Source: Pedosphaera sp. | Lineage (GTDB): Bacteria; Verrucomicrobiota; Verrucomicrobiia; Limisphaerales; SXQI01 | NCBI GenBank assembly: GCA_025359965.1 | Contig: JANYDC010000093.1 | Span: forward strand, 1-41,145 | Length of the DNA stretch: 41,145 bases | Direction: 5' to 3' | In this document: piece by piece, positions 8,200 through 18,900 of the stretch | How the letters are laid out: every line of letters begins with the position of its first letter | Numbering within the stretch: position 1 is the stretch's first letter | The notes under the pieces: generated by a model | What the model was told of the DNA's origin: nothing | Databases searched by the model: none | Seen by the model: only the letters and a program-made list of their open reading frames with translations | Program-made: the position numbers and the translations under genes

Positions 8200-11022
8200 A
8201 TGTGTGTATGCAAAACAACGGGTCTCAAGACCGCTGCCAGAGTCATCCTGATGACATTGGCTTGGGCGATTCTTCTGGCATCCGGCCAAGCAGAACAGAT
8301 CCCTCCCATTTCAATCGCCAAGATCAAACGTTCCAAAACAGTCGACTTTTCACGCGAAATTCTACCGATCCTCCGCAAAAGCTGTCTGCCTTGTCACAAC
8401 GCCAATGATGCAAAGGGGGAGGCCATCCTTGAAACGCCGGACTCTATCGCCAAAGGCGGCGAGACAGGCCCATCCGCAGTGCCCCGCAAACCCAAAGAAA
8501 GCCTTCTTCTCCGACTCGCCGCGCACGAGGAAAAGCCGTACATGCCTCCCAAGAACAACAAAGCGGATGCTCACCCGCTTACACCGGACGAACTGGGGCT
8601 GATCTCTTTATGGATCAAGCAAGGTGCCAAGGGTGCAGTGGAATCAATTCCGGTGCCGTTAGTTTGGCAGAACCTGCCTGACTCGCTGCAAGCCATTAAC
8701 GCATTGGCCATGACCAAGGACGGTTTTGAAGTAGCCGTGGCCCACGGGAATCAAATTAGCCTTTATCAACTTCCCACTGGCATTGAACAGGGGGCTTTGA
8801 TAGACCCAAGTCTGGCAAACCCGAAAAGTGGGATGCCCCTCATTCAAGGAGCGGATCGAGATGTGGTGGAGTCGCTGGCCTATTCTCCAGATGGCCATTG
8901 GTTGGCTTCTGGAGGCTATCGCACGATTCGACTGTGGGAGAGACAGCCCGAAGTACACCAAACGCTTTTTCCAAAAGTGCCAAATGTCGCTGGATGGTCT
9001 CTGCCCAGCGCAAACGGTAAAGCCTTGCTGACCGCAACAGCCAAGGGGGGACCTCTCAATTGGTGGATATCTGCCACGAACACGCCTTCGGTGCTGCCCA
9101 ATAATTCAGCCCATTGGATTCAAGCAGCTTTTTCACCAGGCGCACTGGAAATCGCCCTCTTGAAAGGAGATGGAAAAATCGAGGTTTGGCAACGTGGCCA
9201 AATAGAGCCTGATCGACAAATCATCACAACCAACCAGTCCACAGAAATTGTATGGCTTGGTTCAAGCAAGAAACTGGCTGCAATCGGTCGTGGAATTATG
9301 GTTTGGGAACCGGGATCGACCAATGCCCCTCGTCTTATCCAAGGAGATCAAACTTGGAAATTGGGTGTCGCGGACTTACATGGGCTCGGGGTTGCGGCCG
9401 TAAGTCCTGACAATTTAATCTGCGTTTGGGATTTGAAAGGAGAGAAAATTCGCGAGATCAAAAGCACAGAACCAGTCCGAGCACTGGCACTCGACATAAC
9501 AGCGGAACGACTTGCTGTTGTCAGCGAAGGACGCTTTAGAATCCACAACATTAAGACAAGTGCGGTGACTGCCGAACCAACGCATGACGCACGCTTGGAA
9601 ATTGAATTAGGACGCAATCAACGCCTACTTGTTTTAGCAAAATCAAGCGTCGAACTTAAAAAGCAGGCAAAGGAAAACGCCGGGAAGCAGGTAAAAGCTG
9701 AAACTGAGGCGCTGAAGAAAACAAAGGAATTGCTGGCTGCAACAGACAAAACCCTGACGGAAAAAACCAAGCCGCTTGAAGAGCGAATCAAGACCAGAGA
9801 TGCCACAAAGGAAGAACTCTCAAAGTCCACTGACGAGCCAAAGAAAAAGGACTTGGAAAACAAACTCAAAGACGCAGAAAAAGAACTCAAAGAGGCAATC
9901 GATGCTCGGGATCAGGCCGTCAAAGCTCAACAGATTGCCTCACAGAACCTGGAATTGACGCAGACCGTTCTGGCCAAGGCGGAACAGGATCTCAAGAATT
10001 CTGAGGCTGCGCTTGCCTTGAGCGAAGAGACGGTCAAAAATCGTGAGGAAACAACAAAACTTCTTGAGGCTCAGGTGGTCGGAACTGAACTCAATCCCAT
10101 TTCCATCGTCATCCAAATCGACACCAAAAAAGTGCTCGTCGGACAATCAAATGGCGTGGTGCTATCGTACGACTTGGGAAAAGGCTTTGCCTCCCAACGC
10201 TGGCAATTGGCCACCAACGGATGGGATGCCAACTCTTTGCTCAGCATGGAATCGGCAGCCATCGGATGGCGTGATGAACAGCATCGTTGGCGGTCTTTAG
10301 AGTTAAATCCCAAATGGAAACTCGTTCGGACCATTGGGGCGGATCGCGGTGAATCCCCTCTCGCGGACCGAGTGGTTGCTCTTGCCTTCAGCCCGGACAG
10401 TCAAACGCTCGCCAGCGGAGGCGGAATCCCCTCGCGCTCCGGCGAGATTAAGATTTGGTCAACAAAGGAGGGCCGACTGGTCCAGACCATGTTAAACCAA
10501 CATAGCGACACTGTGGCGGCACTCGCATTTTCACCCGATGGCAAACAATTGGCGTCAGGAGGTACCGACAAAATGGGACGCATCCACGATGTGGCCACAG
10601 GACGGATGATCAGGGTTCTGGAAGGCCACACGGGCCACGTCCTTGCTGCGAGCTGGCGCGACGATGGTAAAACGCTGGTCACTGCCGGAGCCGACAAGCT
10701 GGCAAAAGTCTGGGACATTGAGTCGGGAGAACAAAAAAAGACCATCTCTGGCTTCAGCAAAGAAATCACTTCCTTGACACACGTGTCCGGATCCTCTGAA
10801 TTTTGGGAGACCTCGGGCGAGACCGTTAAGATGAGGCGCGAAGATGGAAGTGAAGTACACGGTATCCGCGCGGAAGGCGATTATTTTCAGGCAGGCGCCA
10901 TCAGCAGCGACGGTGCCGTAGTAGCCGCGGGTGGGATCGACGGCATCCTTTACATCTACAACGGCCAAACCATGGGATTACTGGGAAAAGTGTCTGTCGG
11001 GACGCGTCCTTCAAAGCCGTAG
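8200..11022 (+). CDS. Planctomycete-type cytochrome c (PSCyt1) / WD40-repeat protein with central coiled coil
   Basis: About 940 residues from the ATG at 8200; the open frame reaches back to 8122, but the basic-then-hydrophobic N-terminus (VILMTLAWAILLASGQA) makes 8200 the likelier start of an exported protein. A haem motif CLPCH (Cys62, Cys65, His66), with EILPILRKSCLPCHNANDAK and later EKPYMPPK, marks the PSCyt1 domain typical of Planctomycetes and Verrucomicrobia. WD40-type blades follow (SLAYSPDGHWLASGGYRTIRLW). A Lys/Glu-rich coiled coil of about 150 residues (bases about 9640-10080) interrupts them, and more blades finish the protein (ALAFSPDGKQLASGGTDKMG). Expected periplasmic or surface electron-transfer/scaffold protein; substrate unknown. 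DUF3500 follows 68 bases later. Confidence 0.85.
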   Translation: MCVCKTTGLKTAARVILMTLAWAILLASGQAEQIPPISIAKIKRSKTVDFSREILPILRKSCLPCHNANDAKGEAILETPDSIAKGGETGPSAVPRKPKESLLLRLAAHEEKPYMPPKNNKADAHPLTPDELGLISLWIKQGAKGAVESIPVPLVWQNLPDSLQAINALAMTKDGFEVAVAHGNQISLYQLPTGIEQGALIDPSLANPKSGMPLIQGADRDVVESLAYSPDGHWLASGGYRTIRLWERQPEVHQTLFPKVPNVAGWSLPSANGKALLTATAKGGPLNWWISATNTPSVLPNNSAHWIQAAFSPGALEIALLKGDGKIEVWQRGQIEPDRQIITTNQSTEIVWLGSSKKLAAIGRGIMVWEPGSTNAPRLIQGDQTWKLGVADLHGLGVAAVSPDNLICVWDLKGEKIREIKSTEPVRALALDITAERLAVVSEGRFRIHNIKTSAVTAEPTHDARLEIELGRNQRLLVLAKSSVELKKQAKENAGKQVKAETEALKKTKELLAATDKTLTEKTKPLEERIKTRDATKEELSKSTDEPKKKDLENKLKDAEKELKEAIDARDQAVKAQQIASQNLELTQTVLAKAEQDLKNSEAALALSEETVKNREETTKLLEAQVVGTELNPISIVIQIDTKKVLVGQSNGVVLSYDLGKGFASQRWQLATNGWDANSLLSMESAAIGWRDEQHRWRSLELNPKWKLVRTIGADRGESPLADRVVALAFSPDSQTLASGGGIPSRSGEIKIWSTKEGRLVQTMLNQHSDTVAALAFSPDGKQLASGGTDKMGRIHDVATGRMIRVLEGHTGHVLAASWRDDGKTLVTAGADKLAKVWDIESGEQKKTISGFSKEITSLTHVSGSSEFWETSGETVKMRREDGSEVHGIRAEGDYFQAGAISSDGAVVAAGGIDGILYIYNGQTMGLLGKVSVGTRPSKP

Positions 11023-11090
11023 ACTCAGACGGAAACTCTGTTTTCAGTAAAATTCCTAAACAGCCGGAATAAATTGCTATTGCCAGCCGA

Positions 11091-12152
11091 ATGATTTGCG
11101 CAATCAATAAACGAATACATATGGTGAAATTACGTATTTTATTAATGGCCGTGCTCCTGACATGGCTTTCCTCGAACTCGAGAGCAGGCACCGTCGAAGC
11201 GACACAGGACATGGTCGCAGCAGCCAAGTCACTTCTGGCATCGCTGACCTCCGACCAAAAAGTCAAAGCCACCTTTGATTTTTCAGGGCCTGAACGCCTA
11301 AACTGGCACTTCATACCCAAGGAACGAAAAGGTTTGCCCCTTAAAGAAATGACCATGGCCCAACGGCACCTGGCCACTGCGCTGTTATCCAGCACTTTGA
11401 GTTCAAGAGGAATGATAAAGGCCGCCACCATTATGAGCCTCGAACAAATCCTGCTCGATATGGAACAAGGCAAAGGACCTATCCGTGATCCTGAACGATA
11501 TTTCTTCAGCGTCTTCGGCACTCCTTCCGATTCAGGAACATGGGGATGGCGTTGGGAGGGACACCACATGTCGCTCAACTTCACTTTAGTCGAAGGAAAG
11601 ATCATCGGCCTTACCCCCTCATTCATGGGATCAAATCCCGGCGAAGTCCGTGTAGGTGACCGCACTGGTTTAAGGACGCTAGCCGGCGAGGAATTTACGG
11701 GACGGGCTCTTGTGACCTCACTCTCACCTGCACAACAGGGACTCGCGATTTACACCAATATCGCCCCGGCAGACATTATCAACCTCCCCGACCGCGAGTT
11801 GAAATTGGTCGAACCCTTTGGCATCGCCGGTGATAAACTTGATGCCAACCAACAACAACTCCTGATCAAGGTTATCGAGGAATACGTTCGCCGGTATCGT
11901 CCCGAACTGGCCGATGCGGATATGGCCAGAATCCAAGCCGATGGCTGGGGCAAAATTCATTTCGCGTGGGCTGGTTCGATGGAAATCGGACAGCCTCATT
12001 ATTACCGTGTTGAAGGCACTGATTGGCTCATGGAATACGACAACACCCAAAATAATGCCAACCATGTCCACGCAGCATGGCGTGATCTCAAAAACGAATT
12101 TGGAGGCAGTGCTCTCAAACGCCACTATCAGAACGAGCACAACACCAAGTGA
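11091..12152 (+). CDS. DUF3500-family exported protein
   Basis: 353 residues. A signal peptide (LRILLMAVLLTWLSSNSRA) is preceded by either of two ATGs, 11091 or 11121; neither has a clear ribosome site. The body has the family landmarks I know from DUF3500: RLNWHFIPKERKGLPLKEM, GWRWEGHHMSLNFT, PSFMGSNP and the C-terminal HYYRVEGTDWLMEYDNTQ followed by NNANHVHAAWRDL. The biochemical role of DUF3500 is undefined; these proteins are common in organisms rich in polysaccharide-degrading or exported enzymes. The His- and Trp-rich conserved stretches suggest a ligand- or metal-binding surface, which is inference. It follows the PSCyt1/WD40 gene on the same strand, and its stop lies within the ribosome-binding region of the methyltransferase gene, suggesting an operon. 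Confidence 0.82.
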   Translation: MICAINKRIHMVKLRILLMAVLLTWLSSNSRAGTVEATQDMVAAAKSLLASLTSDQKVKATFDFSGPERLNWHFIPKERKGLPLKEMTMAQRHLATALLSSTLSSRGMIKAATIMSLEQILLDMEQGKGPIRDPERYFFSVFGTPSDSGTWGWRWEGHHMSLNFTLVEGKIIGLTPSFMGSNPGEVRVGDRTGLRTLAGEEFTGRALVTSLSPAQQGLAIYTNIAPADIINLPDRELKLVEPFGIAGDKLDANQQQLLIKVIEEYVRRYRPELADADMARIQADGWGKIHFAWAGSMEIGQPHYYRVEGTDWLMEYDNTQNNANHVHAAWRDLKNEFGGSALKRHYQNEHNTK

Positions 12153-12160
12153 GGCTGCCG

Positions 12161-13378
12161 ATGATTGACAAAACGGAGTCCGCCCCCGACGTAACACCTG
12201 TTGAACCCGAGTTTAAGGCCGGTCAGCACTGCGAGCTGACCATCCATGATCTAGCCTTTGGAGGAGAGGGAGTGGGGCGTCTGGGAGAGTACATTGTCTT
12301 CGTGCCGTTCGTAATTCCAGGCGAGCGCGTCCAAGTTGAACTGACTGAGGTCAAAAAACGTTTCGCGCGGGGCCGCTGTATCAAAGTGCTGGAAAAATCC
12401 GGAGATCGGGTTGAACCCCGCTGTAAATACTTCGGCGAATGTGGGGGCTGCCAATATCAGCATATTGCCTACACCACTCAAGTGCGCCTTAAGGGCAAGC
12501 AGGTAGGCGACCTCTTTGAACGAGTGGGTGGTTTTGATCGGCATTGCGTTGAACCAATTATCCCCTGCCCTGCTCCTTATGGTTACCGCAACCGGATCAT
12601 GATTCGGACACAGTGGAACAAACAAAAACAGGGTTTGGAATTCGGTTTTATCCGCACCGACAACAAATGGGTTGTTGATGTTGACTCATGTGCCATCGCC
12701 GAGCCGGCACTGAACGCGGAAATCTTGAAAGCCCGCAGCAATCCTCCACCCAAAGGCGGATTGAAAGTAGTCTTGCGGATGAATCCTGAGGGCTGGGTGG
12801 TTCCTCGGGATTCGTTTTTCCAAAACAATTTTCATCTTCTGCCCAGGTTGGTGGACGGTGTGCGCGAGGCATTGCGACGCTTTGGATCAAAATACCTGAT
12901 AGATGCCTATTGCGGGGTCGGCTTTTTTGGATTGGAAATGGCCGCCCAACTCGACGGGGTGATAGGAGTGGAGTTGGACAGGCCCGCCATCAATGCCGCG
13001 CGCCAGAACGCGGCGGCTCGCAATGTCTCCAACGCCGAATTCATTCACGGCGAGGCGGAATTATTGCTGCCGAAATTGTTGGAACGATTTCCTGTGGAGC
13101 TAACGACCCTATTGATGGACCCTCCACGCGCAGGACTTCTCGCCGGAAGTATCGAGGCCATTTTGAACTCCGGGGTAAGCCATGTGGTCTATGTATCATG
13201 TCATCCGGCCACACTCGCCCGCGATCTGAAATTGCTTTGCGCCTCCGGTCAATTTCGTTTGGACAGAGTCACGCCTTATGACATGTTTCCGCAAACACAA
13301 CATGTGGAGTGTGTGGCCGAGATTGTGCGCAACACCAAGGGTCCGGTAGAAAAGACCGGGTTGGGAAGTCCGATTTAA
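12161..13378 (+). CDS. 23S rRNA/tRNA uracil-5-methyltransferase (RumA/TrmA family)
   Basis: 405 residues from ATG 12161, preceded by GAGG at 12151-12154; an in-frame GTG at 12149 is the alternative. The N-terminal TRAM domain (about 20-80, DLAFGGEGVGRLGEYIVFVP) binds RNA. Cysteines C88, C94, C97 (CKYFGECGGC) and C177 (VDSC) can hold the [4Fe-4S] cluster characteristic of RlmD/RlmCD enzymes. The SAM-dependent methyltransferase domain has DAYCGVGFFGLEMA, LLMDPPRAGL and the catalytic-Cys motif YVSCHPATLARDL. It methylates C5 of uridine in 23S rRNA (or tRNA), probably an RlmD/RlmCD equivalent; the exact target base cannot be read from sequence. The stop of DUF3500 lies 8 bases before the ATG. Confidence 0.9.
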   Translation: MIDKTESAPDVTPVEPEFKAGQHCELTIHDLAFGGEGVGRLGEYIVFVPFVIPGERVQVELTEVKKRFARGRCIKVLEKSGDRVEPRCKYFGECGGCQYQHIAYTTQVRLKGKQVGDLFERVGGFDRHCVEPIIPCPAPYGYRNRIMIRTQWNKQKQGLEFGFIRTDNKWVVDVDSCAIAEPALNAEILKARSNPPPKGGLKVVLRMNPEGWVVPRDSFFQNNFHLLPRLVDGVREALRRFGSKYLIDAYCGVGFFGLEMAAQLDGVIGVELDRPAINAARQNAAARNVSNAEFIHGEAELLLPKLLERFPVELTTLLMDPPRAGLLAGSIEAILNSGVSHVVYVSCHPATLARDLKLLCASGQFRLDRVTPYDMFPQTQHVECVAEIVRNTKGPVEKTGLGSPI

Positions 13379-13389
13379 TCATTTAGTCC

Positions 13390-14793
13390 ATGCCAGAAAA
13401 GAAATTCAGTGAAGTCCCTAAAATGCAGCGAGACTTCTTCGAGAAGGGCAACGCCGCATTGCAAAAAGCCAACTGGGATTACGCCATCGCCCTTTACTCG
13501 CAAGTGCTTGCCGCAGAACCTGGTTTCTACGAATGCAGGGAGTCCCTGCGGGCTGCCCAGATGAAAAAGCACGCCAACGCCAGCACTGGTTTTTTCAAGA
13601 AGATGGTGGGCACCGCCAGTTCCTCCCCCCTGCTCGCCAAAGCACAGCTCAAGCTCAGGTCCAACCCGGCGGAGGCCATGGAGGCGTGCGAACAGATTCT
13701 AAACAGCGATCCCAATTCCGTTTCAGCCCACAAGACTCTGGCTGATGCCGCTCTCGCCCTTGATTTTCCCAAAACCGCAGTCCTTTCGCTAGAAGTTGCC
13801 TTTCGGGCTTCGCCTAGGGATGCCAATCTGGCGGAGAGATTGGCCGAGGCACTGGTGGGACTGGGTAATCTGGACCGGGCTGAAACGATTTACGATGAAC
13901 TCCTTCGCCTCAAACCCAATGATCAGGAGATCAGTCAAAAAGTAAAAAACATTCATGCCCAGCGTACCATGCGCGATGGCAGGTATGACGAAGTGGGTTC
14001 TGACACCATCAGCTATCGTGATTTGCTGAGGAACAAGGAAGAAGCCGTGTCTCTCGAACAGGCCAATCGGGAAATCAAAGACTCCGATGTGGCCGGCCGA
14101 CTGATTGCCGAGCATGAACATCTTTTGATCTCCGAGCCCAACAACGTTAAAAAACTCCGTCTGCTGGCCGAACTCCATGCGCAGAAAAGGGATTATGCGA
14201 CCGCACTTTCCTATTACGAGCGCATTGCTGAGATGGACGGAGGGGCCGATCCCTCAATCGAACGTTCAATTTCCGACATCAAGGGAACGCTCTTGGACGA
14301 GCAGATTAAGGCACTGAATCCAGATGTTCCTCACGAAGCCGAAGAAATCAGCCTCCTTAAAGCAGAGAAGGCCGAAAAACAATTGGAAGACGCCCGCAAA
14401 CGAGTTGAACGTTTTCCCACCGACCTCGCGCTTAGGTTTGAATTGGGAGTGATGCTCTTTAAGCTGGGAAAAATAAGCGAGGCCATCCAAGAACTGCAAA
14501 AAGCCCAGCAGAATCCCAATCGGCGGATTCAAGCCTTGAACTACCTGGCGCAGTGCTTTGCCAGTCGAAACATGAACGACCTGGCTCTACGCACCCTTCA
14601 GAACGCCCTGAAAGAAAAGCCTGCTTTTGATGACGAAAAAAAGGAGCTGACCTACTTGCTTGGTGTTGTGCTGGATAAAATGAACCGCAAAGAAGAAGCC
14701 ATCGAGCAGTTCAAACTCATTTACGAAACTGATATCGGCTACAGGGACGTTTCCGACCGTGTTGATGCCTATTACGCTGCGGGCGGGCAATAA
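13390..14793 (+). CDS. Cytoplasmic tetratricopeptide-repeat protein
   Basis: 467 residues without signal peptide or membrane segment. TPR helix pairs are clear at the N-terminus (GNAALQKANWDYAIALYSQV), centre (LGNLDRAETIYDELLRLKPN; YATALSYYERIAEMD) and C-terminus (LGKISEAIQELQKAQQNP; NRKEEAIEQFKLIYE). Between the repeats lies a charged helical region (residues about 280-350, rich in Glu, Lys and Ala). TPR proteins mediate protein-protein contacts; no partner is evident. The start at 13390 follows the methyltransferase stop by 11 bases, so both may share a transcript. The ATG reads MPEKKFSEVPKM, and a second ATG 12 residues further is possible. A strong hairpin lies 30 bases after the stop. 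Confidence 0.85.
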   Translation: MPEKKFSEVPKMQRDFFEKGNAALQKANWDYAIALYSQVLAAEPGFYECRESLRAAQMKKHANASTGFFKKMVGTASSSPLLAKAQLKLRSNPAEAMEACEQILNSDPNSVSAHKTLADAALALDFPKTAVLSLEVAFRASPRDANLAERLAEALVGLGNLDRAETIYDELLRLKPNDQEISQKVKNIHAQRTMRDGRYDEVGSDTISYRDLLRNKEEAVSLEQANREIKDSDVAGRLIAEHEHLLISEPNNVKKLRLLAELHAQKRDYATALSYYERIAEMDGGADPSIERSISDIKGTLLDEQIKALNPDVPHEAEEISLLKAEKAEKQLEDARKRVERFPTDLALRFELGVMLFKLGKISEAIQELQKAQQNPNRRIQALNYLAQCFASRNMNDLALRTLQNALKEKPAFDDEKKELTYLLGVVLDKMNRKEEAIEQFKLIYETDIGYRDVSDRVDAYYAAGGQ

Positions 14794-14823
14794 CCCTTCT
14801 GATCAAACTCTGGAAAATCAAAA

Positions 14824-14849
14824 GGGGCACTCCGACAAAGGAGTGCCCC
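14824..14849 (-). terminator. Rho-independent terminator hairpin of rpmB, shared with the convergent TPR gene
   Basis: GGGGCACTCC (14824-14833), GACAAA loop, GGAGTGCCCC (14840-14849): a perfect 10-bp stem. On the minus strand it is followed by TTTTGATTTT, the expected U-tract for rpmB transcription. On the plus strand the following bases are not T-rich, so it is a weaker stop for the TPR gene, although the hairpin itself would still be transcribed. Confidence 0.8.
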
Positions 14850-14869
14850 GGCAAAAATCAACAGTTTAC

Positions 14870-15142
14870 TCAGGCCTTGGCCGCAGCAGCAACAGGCTTC
14901 TTGTAAGTCCGTTTCGGTGCTTTGGTAATCAAACCTTTTTTGATGGCTGAAGCGGTGACGCGAATATAGCGCACTTCCCCATTCACCACAGCTTTGACGC
15001 GCTGAAGGTTCGGGAAAAAGCGACGCTTGGTGATCGCGGTCACATGCGTACCGATACCACCTTTTTTCTTGGCTTTACCACTACGCCAAATATGAGAACC
15101 TTTGATTGGTCCGGTTCCTGTAATCTCACAAATTCTGGCCAT
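14870..15142 (-). CDS. rpmB: 50S ribosomal protein L28
   Basis: 90 residues. The N-terminal MARICEITGTGPIKGSH, the central TKRRFFPNLQRVKAV and the ending IRVTASAIKKGLI are the L28 signature; the protein binds 23S rRNA in the large subunit. It is about 12 residues longer than the E. coli protein, through a basic alanine-rich tail (KKPVAAAAKA). The usual zinc-type CxxC pair of some L28 proteins is absent; only Cys5 remains. The gene stands alone: the next minus-strand gene upstream, the response regulator, ends at 15248 about 105 bases away, and a strong terminator follows it. Confidence 0.95.
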   Translation of the reverse strand: MARICEITGTGPIKGSHIWRSGKAKKKGGIGTHVTAITKRRFFPNLQRVKAVVNGEVRYIRVTASAIKKGLITKAPKRTYKKPVAAAAKA

Positions 15143-15247
15143 AAATATCTAAATATGAAGTGAGGAGTGTACGCCGATCATCAGCCAGTGCAAGGCCTAA
15201 AATCAAAAAATATTCGCGCACGATCTGAAACGCCTGTAGTTCCATGG

Positions 15248-15901
15248 CTACTCTGCTTCGCCAGCATCCTCCGAATCCCACTTCGGGAAGACTTCCGGCT
15301 TAATCTCGCCCCGGCGAATCAATTCCTGAAGATCCCGGATAATGGTGCGCCTCGCCACGCCAAACTCTCGGGCAAGGGCTGAAATATTGGGCCGTTCAGC
15401 GCTCTTTGAAACTGTTTTGCGGAGTTCGGTCTGTCGGCTGAGCCGGTCCGTGGATCTGCTGAAAAGAAATTCAGAATCAATTCTGCGCGATCGTTCCAGA
15501 GCTTCAAACCCGCGCAAAACCTCTCGTTCCCCGCATTCCTGTAAGGCCACACCAACAGTCCGGGTCAAATCCTCCAAATCCACTGGCTTATTGATGCAAT
15601 AGTGGGCTCGGCGAGGCCCCTGCAAGGCTCCAATCTGTTCCTGAACCTCCAAAGCACCAGACACAAGAATCACCGGCACGTGAGGCGCCAGCTCCTTCAA
15701 TTCAGGGAGGTAATCCAACCCAAGATCCCCCTTATCCAAAATATGATCCAGAATGACCAATCGAGGAGGGTCCTGAGGAATGCTCTTGAGAGCGTCACTG
15801 CCTGTTGTGACGCGCGTTAATCGATAGTTCTTCAGAGCCTCCTCGTACAACTCGTATTGGAGATCATCGTCCTCGACGACGAGAATGTGAGGTGTGCTCA
15901 T
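15248..15901 (-). CDS. Response regulator with receiver domain and DeoR-like winged HTH
   Basis: 217 residues. The N-terminal receiver domain (1 to about 125) has the acidic pocket ILVVEDDD, the phospho-acceptor aspartate in VILDHILDKGD, SG in ILVSGA and the conserved lysine in CINKPVDL. A linker of about 40 residues leads to a C-terminal helix-turn-helix (ISALAREFGVARRTIIRDL, then QELIRRGEI) of the DeoR/HTH_11 type, implying DNA binding. It starts 35 bases downstream of the propeller histidine kinase and is surely its partner. It should work as a phosphorylation-controlled transcription factor; target genes are unknown. Confidence 0.88.
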   Translation of the reverse strand: MSTPHILVVEDDDLQYELYEEALKNYRLTRVTTGSDALKSIPQDPPRLVILDHILDKGDLGLDYLPELKELAPHVPVILVSGALEVQEQIGALQGPRRAHYCINKPVDLEDLTRTVGVALQECGEREVLRGFEALERSRRIDSEFLFSRSTDRLSRQTELRKTVSKSAERPNISALAREFGVARRTIIRDLQELIRRGEIKPEVFPKWDSEDAGEAE

Positions 15902-15936
15902 GGATAGGCAACAAGTACACCCATCGAAGCACTACT

Positions 15937-18900
15937 TCAAGATGCGTTTTTAATGCCAATAAAGAGACTGAATACGGAACCCTCACCCTGCTCCGAATGA
16001 ACCGATAAGCCGTAGCCGAATTCCTTGGCCAATTCAAAGACCATGGAAAGACCGAGCCCCGTTCCTCGACGGGCTGAAAGACTTTTGGTAGTGAAGAAGG
16101 GTTCAAATATGCGGGTTATCACATCGACTGGCATTCCTGCTCCTTGATCCCTCACACTTAGTTGCAAATATGCTGAGGCAGGACTGGGCGACAGAACCAG
16201 ATTTTGCGGCGGAAAATCCCGGCACATGGAAACCTCAAGCCTGATCACCCCCCGCCCGGGCAGCGCATCCATCGCATTCAACATCAAATTGATGAGAATT
16301 TGCTGAATCACTTCTCTTGCGCATTGAATCCTAGGGACGGCCCCTAGGGTCACCACCTTGCACTCAATTTCCTTCGGCATCCGATCCGCCATTAAACGCA
16401 CCGTCTCGCGCAAAAGCTCCGCTGGATCACATAACACTGCTGCCTGGCCGTCGCTCCTCCCCAGACCCAACATTGATCGCACAATCCCAGCCCCCTGTTC
16501 GACTACTTTTTGAATGCGGTCCACCCGCACTCGCACCTTTTCAGTGTCATTCACGTTTGACGCGATGATTTGGGCGGATCCCCTGATAATACTCAGAATG
16601 TTGTTAAAATCATGGGCGATGCCGCTGGCAAGTGTCCCAAGGGCCTTCATCTTTTGACTATGGAGAATCTCCTGGTTGGCCTTCTCAAGTTCGCGGGTCC
16701 GATCAGCGACGATTTGCTCCACCTCCGCGTAACTGCGAACCAGCTGGAGGTGCCGATTTACAGCCAACCCAGCCAAAAAAAGAATGATCACCAAACCTAA
16801 CACACTGACCGCCACCAGACGTGGGTCTTTAAACCAAGGCACCACCACCATGAAACTGGACTGAACCGAACTTGGATCACGGTTGCCCTGACGGTCCATG
16901 CTGCGAATCTCCAACGCATGCCTGCCGGCTCCCACATCCCTAAATACTTTCGAAGTGACCGTCGAGAACAGCGTCCATTGACCTTCGTCGAGCTTGTACG
17001 AATACAAAAGCCGCTCAGCTCGTGTTTGATCCCACTTGTCAACACCCCGAAATCGGACCAGCGTGCCTTCTTCCGAGGACGGATCAAATATAGGTTCCAA
17101 TGTACGAGGCGCATCTGTATCGCTTGCGGGAAAATAACTAACCAGTCCGCGTCCTGTTGCCACCAGAAGATTGCCATTGCGGTCCGTTGCAAGGTCGTGG
17201 ACCACCCCTGAAGGAAGGCCCTCCTCAACCTCGTGATGAAGCCATGTGCCGCCAAAATAGTGCCAAATTCCGCTGTTTGAAGCCACCCAAACTGTGCCAT
17301 CCCGTGTGCTAAGTATGGAGTTGGGACGGTCAATCTCAGTTTGAATCACCTCCCAGCGGCGGTTGCGAAGTTCAAATATTTTATCACTTGTGCCTGCCCA
17401 AATCCGGCCTTCACCCACCTCAGCCACACAAACGGGACGTTCAGAAGCGATGCCGCTCGAGACCGGCATAAACTCCACAGTGACTTCCCCTGCACGCCGC
17501 ACGGCCAAACCGTTTACCGTACCAAGGTAGACGTCCCCCGAGGTTGTGGGCACCGCATACCATACATCCGCCCCCCAGCTTGCATCTGCATCAGGCTCAA
17601 GATAATGACGAAACGTAGTCCCATCAAAGACCTCGATCCGAAACTGCGCGCGCCCATCCAGTGGATGGGTTTTAAACAGCAACGATCCATCATGAAGCTG
17701 GCCAATCACACGAATCGCCCGTTTTGCAGGATGCTCAAGTCGGCTAAACTTACCCTCTCTCGAGGAATAAAGAAGCGACCGTGTCGCAGTACCGATCAGA
17801 ACCAATCCATTGGTGAGTCGGTACACGCCGTCTCGGGCCTGAAAGATAGGGTCAAAGTCCTCGGGCCAGGGAACCAACTTGCTTCCCGTCTCCCGCCACT
17901 CTACCAGCCCCTCACTCGTGGCAAAGCAATGCAGACTATTGGAGGACGAATTTTCAAGCGCATAAACCGGAACATCAGCCTTCAGCAAACCCGCCGGGGA
18001 CCGCCATAGTGAAGGGCCATAACGTTGAACACCCTCGCCGCTGCCGATCCAAAACGTTCCGTTGGTAAGAGCCAGGGCATCATAATTGGGTCCGCCACTG
18101 GTGTAGCGATCAATCGGCACAAAATTGGAGTTTTGCATTCGAACCAGGGAGTTATAGCTCATCGCCCACAGCGCTCCATCCCAACCTCGCCACACCTGTC
18201 GAGTGCGATCCTCGTGAAACTCGGAAAACCACACGGACTCTGAACGAAGTTCGACGATGGCCCTGCTTGCCCCCGCGCTGTCGAAGTTCGCCACCGCCAC
18301 TAAATTGCCGGCTCCATCCTCAGCAGCGCGGATTAATTTTAGCAGCTGATGTCCTGCGGGAAGCTGAAATACTTTCCTTTCTGACGTTGCTGAAATTCGG
18401 CGCAGCGGCCCGGAAAGTTTAAGAAAGCCCATCTCTGCAATAACCCATATACCTCCGTCCGACGCTTCAAACATCTCGATAAATTTTCCCAGAGCAAATT
18501 GCTCCTGCATCAGGACGACCGTTGATACAGCCGTATCGCTGGCATACTCGAAAAGTTGGCCAGGCAGCAGAACGAACACACGGTTCACCTCGGCTGCTAC
18601 CAGGGACACAGGCCTGAGCTGGCGCATCGGGTTGTTGCGCAACTCATCGCGCATGGCAACAATCGTGTGCCGCGACCATTCACCCCGCTCATACAAAAGC
18701 AAACCCTCTGCGGATGAAGACCATATCTGGCCGGAGCGGCTCTCGACCAAGCGCGAGTTGCCAGCCTCAGGCAAATCAATTGTGGTCCGGGTATAACCAT
18801 CAAACAGAGTCGCAGCTGGGACCTCCCCATGCCGAACCCACAGCCCTCCTTTGGGCGTCAGACTGACCGAAACTGGATACCCATTGGATAGGCGAAACGA

